Below, piece after piece: positions 1-5,354 of a stretch of DNA of 6,427 nucleotides. The translations under genes were made by a program, and so were the position numbers. Every line of letters starts with the position of its first letter. The stretch's first letter is position 1. Where the stretch lies: positions 1-6,427 of the forward strand of contig JAJBVW010000047.1 of NCBI GenBank assembly GCA_020866945.1. Reading direction: 5' to 3'. Below the pieces are notes generated by a model that searched no databases, was not told the DNA's origin, and saw only the letters and a program-made list of their open reading frames with translations. Origin of the DNA: Oscillospiraceae bacterium. GTDB lineage: Bacteria > Bacillota > Clostridia > Oscillospirales > Oscillospiraceae.

Positions 1-5
1 CGTCA

Positions 6-36
6 GCCCCCGGCGGGGCAGATTCCCGCCGGGGGC
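6..36. repeat. GC-rich perfect hairpin at the left edge
   Basis: A 12-bp perfect inverted repeat (GCCCCCGGCGGG at 6-17, its complement at 25-36) encloses a 7-nt loop. It probably ends a transcript entering from the left. Neither side carries a T-run (GTATATATCC follows on +), so it is not a textbook intrinsic terminator. It could equally be an RNA-stabilising 3' stem. The upstream gene is outside the window. Confidence 0.5.
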
Positions 37-43
37 GTATATA

Positions 44-63
44 TCCCCGTAGGCAAACGGGGA
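44..63. repeat. Inverted repeat over the -35 box
   Basis: TCCCCGT at 44-50 and ACGGGGA at 57-63 form a perfect 7-bp inverted repeat with a 6-nt centre, covering the predicted -35 hexamer. Its placement would suit a repressor operator, but the repeat is short and lies upstream of the transcription start, so it may be chance. Confidence 0.3.
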
Positions 64-78
64 AAATTGTGCTATAAT
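50..78 (+). promoter_or_regulatory. Promoter of the thiI-cinA-phosphoribosyltransferase operon
   Basis: The -10 box is a perfect TATAAT at 73-78, preceded by TGTGC at 68-72, which makes an extended -10 (TRTGN). A -35-like TAGGCA at 50-55 (4 of 6 consensus) sits at the ideal 17-nt spacing. Transcription should begin near 85, giving a leader of roughly 30 nt before thiI. An inverted repeat (44-50 with 57-63) overlaps the -35 box. Confidence 0.75.
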
Positions 79-117
79 GCCTGTATATTCTATGTATGAA
101 AAAGTGAGAACGACGCC

Positions 118-1161
118 ATGACGACACAGCAGGCCCCGGACACCCTGGATATGATCCTTCTCAAGGAGGGCGAGGTTGTCCTGAAGGGGCTGAATAAGCA
201 CGTTTTTGAGCAGCGGCTGACGGGGAACATCCGCCGCCGCTTAAAGCCCTATGGAAAATTCACCGTGACGGCCCGGCAGAGCATTGTATATGTGGAGCCG
301 CAGGAGCCGGACTGCGACATCGACGGGGCCTTTGAGTCCATGAAAAAGGTCTTCGGCATTATGACCCTGACCAGGGCCATGGCTTGCCCCAAGGATCCGG
401 CCCTGATTGCGGAGCGGGCGAAGGAATACCTTTATGACCAGCTCTCCCAGGCCAAGACCTTCAAGGTGGAATCCCGCCGGGGGGACAAGGGCTTTCCCAT
501 GACCAGCGTGGAGCTGAGCCAGTATGTGGGCGGGGAGCTGGATGACGCCTTCCCCAACCTGACGGCGGATATGCACCACCCAGAGCTGACCGTTCACCTG
601 GAGGTGCGGGACAGGGCCGCCTATATCCACGGCGCCCCGGTGCAGGGGGCGGGCGGTCTGCCCGTCGGATCCTCCGGCAGCGCCGTCAGTATGCTGTCCG
701 GGGGGATAGACAGCCCCGTGTCCACCTATATGATGGCCAAGCGGGGTATGCACATTATCCCGGTGCATTTCTTCTCCTTCCCCTATACCTCGGAGCTTGC
801 CAAGGAGAAGGTGCTGGATCTGGCCAAAATACTCACCGGCTGGTGCGGGCGGCTGACGGTGGAGATCGTCCCCTTCACCCATATCCAGGAGGAGATCCGG
901 GCCAAATGCCCGGAGGACTACTTCACCATCATCATGCGCCGCATGATGATGCGCATTTCCAACGCCATCGCCGTGGATAACCACTGCGGTGCGCTGATCA
1001 CCGGGGAGAGCCTGGGTCAGGTGTTCACCCCCCGCCACCCCTGCACCCACCCAAGGCTTGACAAGGTGCTGGAGGCGGAAGCCCCTCTGGATGTGGACAC
1101 CCTGGTGGCGGAGGCCTTGGCCGGGCGGGAACAGGTAAAGCTGGTTCCCGGAAAGGAGTGA
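118..1161 (+). CDS. thiI: ThiI-type tRNA 4-thiouridine synthase, with an internal in-frame deletion
   Basis: ThiI adenylates U8 of tRNA and transfers persulfide sulfur to make 4-thiouridine; in many bacteria it also supplies sulfur for the thiamin thiazole. The N-terminal ferredoxin-like and THUMP domains span about residues 8-172. The PP-loop ATPase domain follows, with its signature SGGIDSP at 194-200. There is no C-terminal rhodanese domain, as in Bacillus-type ThiI. The odd point is at residues 295-305. The conserved ITGESLGQV runs straight into FTPRHP, whereas family members have about 54 residues between these motifs, including the RPL(I)xMDK stretch and the CCT cysteine motif. The 347-residue length fits a roughly 400-residue protein minus that block. 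The frame is intact but activity is doubtful. The start has only a weak ribosome site (GTGAG, 104-108). No cysteine desulfurase gene, the usual upstream partner, is visible. Identity is certain; function is not. Confidence 0.93.
   Translation: MTTQQAPDTLDMILLKEGEVVLKGLNKHVFEQRLTGNIRRRLKPYGKFTVTARQSIVYVEPQEPDCDIDGAFESMKKVFGIMTLTRAMACPKDPALIAERAKEYLYDQLSQAKTFKVESRRGDKGFPMTSVELSQYVGGELDDAFPNLTADMHHPELTVHLEVRDRAAYIHGAPVQGAGGLPVGSSGSAVSMLSGGIDSPVSTYMMAKRGMHIIPVHFFSFPYTSELAKEKVLDLAKILTGWCGRLTVEIVPFTHIQEEIRAKCPEDYFTIIMRRMMMRISNAIAVDNHCGALITGESLGQVFTPRHPCTHPRLDKVLEAEAPLDVDTLVAEALAGREQVKLVPGKE
1153..1158 (+). promoter_or_regulatory. Ribosome binding site that sets the cinA start
   Basis: AAGGAG lies 8 nt before ATG at 1167, inside the last codons of thiI. 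The in-frame GTG at 1158 overlaps this site and has no site of its own. ATG 1167 also gives the usual CinA N-terminus (MNCEILSVGTELL). Together these favour 1167. The thiI stop at 1159-1161 is only 5 nt away, which suggests translational coupling. Confidence 0.85.
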
Positions 1162-1166
1162 CAGAT

Positions 1167-2417
1167 ATGAACTGCGAAATACTGTCCGTAGGCACGGAGC
1201 TTCTTCTGGGGAACACCATTAACACCGACGCGGCCTCCCTGTCCGACATGCTGGCCGGTCTCGGCATCAACGTGTTTTGGCACTCCGTGGTGGGGGATAA
1301 CCCTGGACGCCTGGCGGAGAGCGTAGCTATCGCCCGGAGCCGGGCCGACCTGATCATCACCACTGGGGGTCTTGGACCCACCTATGACGATTTGACCAAG
1401 ACCGTCCTGGCGGAATCCTTCGGCCTGCCCCTAGTGCTGCACCAGGAGGAGGTGGCGGGGCTGAAATGCTGGTTTTCCACCCACGATCGGCCCTTTACGG
1501 AAAATAACCTCCAGCAGGCCTACCTGCCGGAGGGCTGCACTGTGTTCCATAACGACTGGGGCACTGCCCCTGGCTGCGCCTTTGAGAAGGACGGGGTGCG
1601 GGTCGTCATGCTCCCCGGCCCACCCAGTGAGTGCCTGCCCATGTTCCGCCACTGCGCCGTACCTTATTTAAAGACTCTGTCGGAGGAGACCATTGTCTCC
1701 CACCAGATTCGGGTGTTCGGCATGGGAGAGAGCGCGGTGGAGGCCCGCCTCCGGGATAAAATGGAGAAAATGCAAAACCCCACCCTGGCTACCTACGCAA
1801 AGCAGGGGGATGTGATGCTCCGGGTCACGGCCAAGGCCCTCAGCCATGAGGAGGCGGAGGCCATGTGCCAGCCAGTCATCGAGGCGGTCAAAGCGGAGCT
1901 TGGCCAGGTGGTCTACGGGGTGGACGTGGAGAGCCTGGAGGCCCTGGTGCTGTCCCTGATGACAGAGAAGGGGCTGACCCTTTCGGCGGCGGAAAGCCTG
2001 ACCGGGGGCCTGATTGGGGCGAAATTCACTGCCCTGCCGGGGGCCTCTGCCGTGTTCCGGGGCGGAGCCGTCACCTATTGCGACGAATGTAAGGCAGTCA
2101 TGCTCCACATCGACCCGAATCTGATCGCAGCTCACGGGGCCGTCTCCTATGAGACGGCGGAGGCCATGGCCAAAGGCGTGCGGGCCGCCACAGGATCCGA
2201 CCTGGCCGTCTCCGCCACGGGCCTCGCCGGGCCGGACGGGGACGGAGTGAACCCCGTGGGAACGGTGTTTGTGGGCCTCGCCACAGCCGACCAGGTCTGG
2301 GTGCGCGAGCTTCACCTGGGCGCAGGCCGAGACCGTGTCCGCCTCCTGGCCGCCAACAACGCCTATGATATGCTGCGAAGATATTTAACCGGCCTGCCGG
2401 TTCTTATGGAGGAATAA
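1167..2417 (+). CDS. cinA: CinA: nicotinamide-nucleotide amidohydrolase with COG1058 domain
   Basis: This is a full-length two-domain CinA of 416 residues from ATG 1167, the normal size for Gram-positive CinA. The N-terminal COG1058/MoCF-like domain (about 3-170) carries VGTELLLG at 8-15, TTGGLGPTYDD at 65-75 and LPGPPSE near 149-155. In characterised relatives this domain is an ADP-ribose/nucleotide pyrophosphatase. The C-terminal PncC domain (about 255-410) has SAAESLTGG at 273-281 and SATGLAGPDG at 349-358. It deamidates nicotinamide mononucleotide to nicotinate mononucleotide in cytosolic NAD recycling. The historic name reflects competence-linked expression in streptococci and says nothing about competence here. 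The gene is co-transcribed with thiI and followed 4 nt later by a phosphoribosyltransferase. No key motif is missing. Confidence 0.96.
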   Translation: MNCEILSVGTELLLGNTINTDAASLSDMLAGLGINVFWHSVVGDNPGRLAESVAIARSRADLIITTGGLGPTYDDLTKTVLAESFGLPLVLHQEEVAGLKCWFSTHDRPFTENNLQQAYLPEGCTVFHNDWGTAPGCAFEKDGVRVVMLPGPPSECLPMFRHCAVPYLKTLSEETIVSHQIRVFGMGESAVEARLRDKMEKMQNPTLATYAKQGDVMLRVTAKALSHEEAEAMCQPVIEAVKAELGQVVYGVDVESLEALVLSLMTEKGLTLSAAESLTGGLIGAKFTALPGASAVFRGGAVTYCDECKAVMLHIDPNLIAAHGAVSYETAEAMAKGVRAATGSDLAVSATGLAGPDGDGVNPVGTVFVGLATADQVWVRELHLGAGRDRVRLLAANNAYDMLRRYLTGLPVLMEE

Positions 2418-2421
2418 CACC

Positions 2422-2976
2422 ATGACCTATACCATTGACATCTGCGGCATGGAGCGGGAGCTGCCGGTTTTGCCGCTGAACGACACACTTTCCATTGGGG
2501 CCTTCGTCATCTTTGGGGACGTGGAGCTGACGGAGCATTGCGCGGCGGAGCTTTTGAAGCGGATGCCTGCCTGCGACTATATCATTGCCCCGGAGGCCAA
2601 GGCCATTCCCCTGGCTTATGAGATGAGCCGCCAGAGCGGGATTCCCTATCTTCTGGCCCGGAAGCAGGCCAAGGCCTATATGTCCGGTGTGTTCCAGGTG
2701 ACAGTGCAGTCCATCACCACCGCCGGGGAGCAGACCCTGGTCATCGACGAGAAGGACGCCCAGGCTATGGCGGGCAAGCGCATCGTCATCCTGGACGACG
2801 TAATCTCCACCGGGGAGAGCCTGCGGGCGGTGGAGGAGCTTGTGAACCGGGCCGGCGGCAATATTGTGGCCAAAATGGCCATTCTGGCGGAGGGAGACGC
2901 CATGAATCGGCAGGACATCACCGTCCTGGCCCCTCTCCCCCTGTTACGCCAGGACGGAACGCCGCTTGACGTCTGA
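2422..2976 (+). CDS. Apt-like purine phosphoribosyltransferase
   Basis: This is a type I phosphoribosyltransferase of 184 residues, a typical length for adenine phosphoribosyltransferases. It would join a nucleobase to PRPP, releasing pyrophosphate, in cytosolic salvage. The PRPP loop is clear: VILDDVISTGES at 122-133, with paired Asp 125/126 and the TG turn. A PEAKAIPLA segment at 57-65 matches the PRPP/pyrophosphate loop of Apt relatives, and RKQAKAYM at 80-87 matches their RKxxK stretch. The C-terminal hood is short and the base-contacting residues cannot be assigned, so adenine, another purine or a different base remain possible. GGAGGA at 2408-2413 lies 8 nt before the ATG, within the end of cinA. 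It is the last gene of the operon, just before the shared terminator. The family call is firm; substrate is inferred, so no symbol is given. Confidence 0.85.
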   Translation: MTYTIDICGMERELPVLPLNDTLSIGAFVIFGDVELTEHCAAELLKRMPACDYIIAPEAKAIPLAYEMSRQSGIPYLLARKQAKAYMSGVFQVTVQSITTAGEQTLVIDEKDAQAMAGKRIVILDDVISTGESLRAVEELVNRAGGNIVAKMAILAEGDAMNRQDITVLAPLPLLRQDGTPLDV

Positions 2977-2990
2977 TTTTTAATAGAACT

Positions 2991-3043
2991 AAAAAAATAG
3001 CTATGCTCTCCGCGCCATTGGCGCGGAGAGCATAGATCGTTTT
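2991..3043. terminator. Bidirectional intrinsic terminator between convergent operons
   Basis: A perfect 16-bp stem (CTATGCTCTCCGCGCC at 3001-3016 with its complement at 3020-3035) closes a 3-nt ATT loop. On the - strand it is followed, after CTA, by seven Ts (complement of 2991-2997), a strong terminator for the aminotransferase transcript. On the + strand it is followed by ATCG and then TTTT (3040-3043), a weaker signal for the thiI operon. It fills the 82-nt gap between the two converging genes. Confidence 0.9.
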
Positions 3044-3058
3044 ATCTCTGATGAATCA

Positions 3059-4309
3059 TTATTGGTGCCTGTCCCGAACCACCATGAACGCCTCATCCGC
3101 GATCTCTATGGTTTCCGCGATGTCGGCGTCGGTGAGGGCGGCGTTTATGAAGTGGTTGTGATGGCAGGTGAAGAACACGCCCCGCTTGACGCACTCGGCA
3201 ATCCACTCCTGATGCAGGACGAAGGTGGGGTCGTCCGCCAGACGGAGATAGAACAGGGAGGGGATGCCGCTGACGTGGAGGTCGAAGTCATACTTCCTGG
3301 CGGCGGCGATCAGGCCGTCCTTCAGCTTCTGGCCCTGGTCGATGAGAAGCTGGGGGCAGTTGAGCCGCTTCATTTTCTGGATGCAGGCGATGCCCGCCGC
3401 GAAGGGGACGGCGCTCATCCAGTAGCTGCCGGTGAAGGTCAGGCTGCTGACGGCGTTTTTCATAAACTCCTTGCCGCACAGGGCGGAGACGTTATAGCCG
3501 TTTGCCAGGGCCTTACAGAAGCAGATCATGTCCGCCTGGAAGCCAAAATAGTGGTCGGAACCGGCGATGTCCATACGGAAGCCCGCCCGGACGTCGTCGA
3601 TAATCAGCACTGTGCCGGTGTCGTCGCACAGCTTGCGCACCTTCTGCCAGAAGCCCTCGGCAGGAAGCTCGTTGTCCATAAAGTTGCCGTGCATATAGGG
3701 CTGGGCGATGATGGCGGCAATTTGGTTCTTGTTGTCCTCAAACACCTGCGCCAGGGCGTCATAGTCGTTCCAGGGAACGTAGAGGCTGTTGGCCACGTCC
3801 TCCTCCAGGACGCCGGGATAGTCCACCTTCTGCGTCCAGGGGGAAACCCCGTGGTAGTAGCCCTTGAAGAATACAATTTTCTTCCGATGGGTGTGGGCGC
3901 GGGCGGCCATGATGGCCCCGGTGGTAACATCGTTGCCGTTTTTGGCGAAGAATGCCCAGTCTGCGCAGGCCACGGTCTCCACCAGAAGGTCGGCAAAGTC
4001 GATCATGATGGGGTTCGGCAGGGTGGTGCAGTCAGAGATGGCCCGCTGCCGGGCGGCGGCCTCGTCTACCTCTGGGTCGTTGTAGCCCAGCACGTTCGGC
4101 CCGTAGGCGCACATATAGTCGATGAAGCGGTTCCCGTCCAGATCCCAGAGATAAGTACCCTGGGCCTTGGAGGAATACAGGGGGTACGCCTCGATGGGGA
4201 CGTAGCAGCCCTCCGCCGGCCCCTGGTGGCCGTAGATGCCGGAGGGGATGACCTTGCAGGCCCGCTCAAAGGCGGCCCGGCTTTTCGGATATTCATAGGT
4301 TTTTCTCAT
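3059..4309 (-). CDS. Class III PLP-dependent aminotransferase, glutamate-1-semialdehyde aminomutase-like
   Basis: This is a complete 416-residue fold-type I enzyme using pyridoxal phosphate for amino transfer or aminomutation. WDLDGNRFIDY at 55-65 is the typical class III entry motif. KNGNDVTTGAIMAAR at 123-137 corresponds to the cofactor-phosphate loop, and YYHG at 151-154 to the aromatic stacking site. IIDDVRAGFR at 236-245 holds the Asp (238) that binds the pyridine nitrogen. K266 in CFCKALANGYN is the Schiff-base lysine, and T291 begins the TFTG segment that contacts phosphate. The loop differs from the usual NSGTEA of HemL, and no haem genes are nearby, so a true hemL role is unlikely; relatives act on amino acids, amino sugars and other carbonyls. 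It is the second gene of an operon, 11 nt after an SCP2-like gene. Substrate is unknown; the fold and cofactor are secure. Confidence 0.92.
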   Translation of the reverse strand: MRKTYEYPKSRAAFERACKVIPSGIYGHQGPAEGCYVPIEAYPLYSSKAQGTYLWDLDGNRFIDYMCAYGPNVLGYNDPEVDEAAARQRAISDCTTLPNPIMIDFADLLVETVACADWAFFAKNGNDVTTGAIMAARAHTHRKKIVFFKGYYHGVSPWTQKVDYPGVLEEDVANSLYVPWNDYDALAQVFEDNKNQIAAIIAQPYMHGNFMDNELPAEGFWQKVRKLCDDTGTVLIIDDVRAGFRMDIAGSDHYFGFQADMICFCKALANGYNVSALCGKEFMKNAVSSLTFTGSYWMSAVPFAAGIACIQKMKRLNCPQLLIDQGQKLKDGLIAAARKYDFDLHVSGIPSLFYLRLADDPTFVLHQEWIAECVKRGVFFTCHHNHFINAALTDADIAETIEIADEAFMVVRDRHQ

Positions 4310-4317
4310 AGCTTTTT

Positions 4318-4322
4318 ACCTC
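4318..4322 (-). promoter_or_regulatory. Ribosome site of the aminotransferase, overlapping the upstream stop
   Basis: Read on the - strand, GAGGT lies 8 nt before the ATG at 4309. Its first two bases are the last two of the TGA stop of the SCP2-like gene (4323-4321). Ribosomes finishing the first gene therefore stop on the start region of the second, which suggests coupled, near-equal production of the two proteins. Confidence 0.75.
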
Positions 4323-5073
4323 ACGAAAGATAGAGCGCGACCCGGTCAAGCATACGGTTCACGTTGTCCACCTGCAAAATCATGCCGCCGATGCGTATCT
4401 TGCCTGCGCCGACGCTGGCGATGGCGTTCACATTCCCGTCGAACAGATCCCGCGCAATGTGCATATCGCCGAACACCATGTAGGACATAAACTCCTCCGG
4501 CTCCTCCAGCACGGCGGTCAGGTGGTGGTTTTCCACCTTCACATAGGCGGAAGGCCCGCCCTCGATGGCCAGCTTCACATTGCCGTCCACTGTGTTGGAG
4601 GCGCTGAACCGACCAATCTTGTCCACATTGCCCACCTGGGCGATGGCCGCCACGATGAGATAGAACATCAGCGTGGTGCTGACCTCAAAGAAGCGGGGGT
4701 CGTCCAGTGCCCCCTCTGCCGGGCGGAGATAGCTGGTTAAGATGTCCGTCAGCTTGGTGAAGGTTTTCAGCAGAAAGCCTATCTTAGTGAATCCCTTGGA
4801 GGGGAAGGGGGTCACGGTGCCGTCTATCATGCCGTTAAACTTCTTCGGGCTTGAGAAGGGCAGCTTGATGGTGCAGTTTTCCGTTCCCTCTGTCAGGGTG
4901 CATTTGCCGTCCTTGAATACCAGCGTGGCCTCCGGCCCGCCCTTCACGGCGATGCCCACGGAGACGTCCACTCCCTCAATCAGCCGCTTGGCCTCGTCGT
5001 CCAGGGCGCACAGCTTTTGGAGACTCCCCAGCACGGCATAGAGGTTAATGTAGGCAAGGGTCTTCTCGTCCAT
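4321..5073 (-). CDS. Tandem SCP2-like lipid-binding domain protein
   Basis: This is a 250-residue protein with no signal peptide and no clear membrane span. It appears to be two copies of one unit of about 120 residues. A leading helix (TLAYINLYAVLGSLQKL at 5-21; TTLMFYLIVAAIAQVG near 133-148) precedes a beta-rich part: GIAVKGGPEATLVF at 40-53 against KLAIEGGPSAYVKV at 167-180. Each copy then has a DGTV/DGNV turn (84-87; 212-215) and a closing helix. The second copy ends in KIRIGGMILQVDNVNRML (225-242), which resembles the ligand-tunnel end of SCP2 sterol-carrier domains. Such domains bind fatty acyl chains or other hydrophobic ligands. It is the first gene of an operon with the aminotransferase, with a strong ribosome site AGGAGG (5080-5085) 6 nt before the ATG. 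The fold is assigned by pattern, not by search, and the ligand is unknown. Confidence 0.7.
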   Translation of the reverse strand: MDEKTLAYINLYAVLGSLQKLCALDDEAKRLIEGVDVSVGIAVKGGPEATLVFKDGKCTLTEGTENCTIKLPFSSPKKFNGMIDGTVTPFPSKGFTKIGFLLKTFTKLTDILTSYLRPAEGALDDPRFFEVSTTLMFYLIVAAIAQVGNVDKIGRFSASNTVDGNVKLAIEGGPSAYVKVENHHLTAVLEEPEEFMSYMVFGDMHIARDLFDGNVNAIASVGAGKIRIGGMILQVDNVNRMLDRVALYLS

Positions 5074-5114
5074 AATATCCCTCCTAATGAAACATAAAAT
5101 TTTAGAAGTAATTC

Positions 5115-5143
5115 ATTATACCCTATTTGCCCTGTGAGCGCAA
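5115..5143 (-). promoter_or_regulatory. Promoter of the SCP2-like/aminotransferase operon
   Basis: On the - strand, TTGCGC (complement of 5138-5143) and a perfect TATAAT (complement of 5115-5120) are separated by exactly 17 nt. Transcription should start near 5108, leaving a leader of about 35 nt that contains the strong AGGAGG ribosome site. No operator or riboswitch-like structure is evident in so short a leader. Confidence 0.75.
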
Positions 5144-5305
5144 GTCCATCTTGACTCGTTTTGCCCCTGTGCGCCGCCGAAAGAGTAGGGTAAAAATAGA
5201 AATAATCAGGTCGCCATAAAGAGACAGGCGTGAGTGCTGCGTTGAACGCACGGTTGTCACATGATACATGGGGATGATATGTCTGAATTGATAACCTTTG
5301 TATAT
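5144..5305. other. Intergenic stretch without a convincing gene
   Basis: Together with the flanking promoter and terminator this forms the 281-nt gap between the two - strand transcription units. It is visibly less GC-rich than the genes. A short palindrome, TGCGTTGAACGCA (5238-5250), is the only symmetric element seen. A 61-codon frame crosses it on the - strand but would start at TTG inside the terminator and has no ribosome site or recognisable motif. Confidence 0.5.
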
Positions 5306-5306
5306 C

Positions 5307-5336
5307 AAAATCCCCAGGAGCCGCGCTCCTGGGGAT
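5307..5336 (-). terminator. Intrinsic terminator of the C26 amidotransferase gene
   Basis: TCCCCAGGAG (5311-5320) pairs with CTCCTGGGGA (5326-5335), extendable by one pair inside and one outside, with a 3-nt loop. Read on the - strand it lies 18 nt after the stop codon and runs into TTTT (complement of 5307-5310). The T-run is short, but the GC-rich stem and position fit termination of this gene, separating it from the next operon. Confidence 0.8.
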
Positions 5337-5354
5337 AATGTATATTATGCTAAA

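Noticed and set aside
92..121. A nine-codon ORF (MYEKVRTTP) whose stop overlaps the thiI start as ATGA
   Set aside because: It begins only about 7 nt after the predicted transcription start and has no ribosome site. The sequence has no run of regulatory codons, so an attenuation leader is not supported.
241..1050. A 269-codon open frame on the - strand, opposite thiI
   Set aside because: Same reasoning: low-complexity His/Gly/Arg-rich translation, with the + strand clearly encoding ThiI and led by a promoter.
1158..1166. GTG at 1158 as the cinA start
   Set aside because: It overlaps the AAGGAG ribosome site that is correctly spaced for ATG 1167, and it adds three residues not expected at a CinA N-terminus.
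1668..2315. A 215-codon open frame on the - strand, opposite cinA
   Set aside because: It lies entirely within cinA, whose motifs are complete; the antisense translation shows no family motif and has no ribosome site.
3062..4333. A 423-codon open frame on the + strand, opposite the aminotransferase
   Set aside because: It is an antisense shadow: it mirrors the aminotransferase, has His/Gly/Val-rich composition typical of GC-biased antisense frames, and shows no recognisable domain, while the - strand frame has complete catalytic motifs.
5254..5283. A + strand promoter-like pair (TTGTCA and an ATATG-rich segment)
   Set aside because: The -10 match is poor and it would read only antisense into the C26 gene through its terminator.
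5123..5308. A 61-codon frame on the - strand in the gap between operons
   Set aside because: It would start with TTG inside the terminator, has no Shine-Dalgarno site, overlaps the promoter of the next operon and has no recognisable motif.
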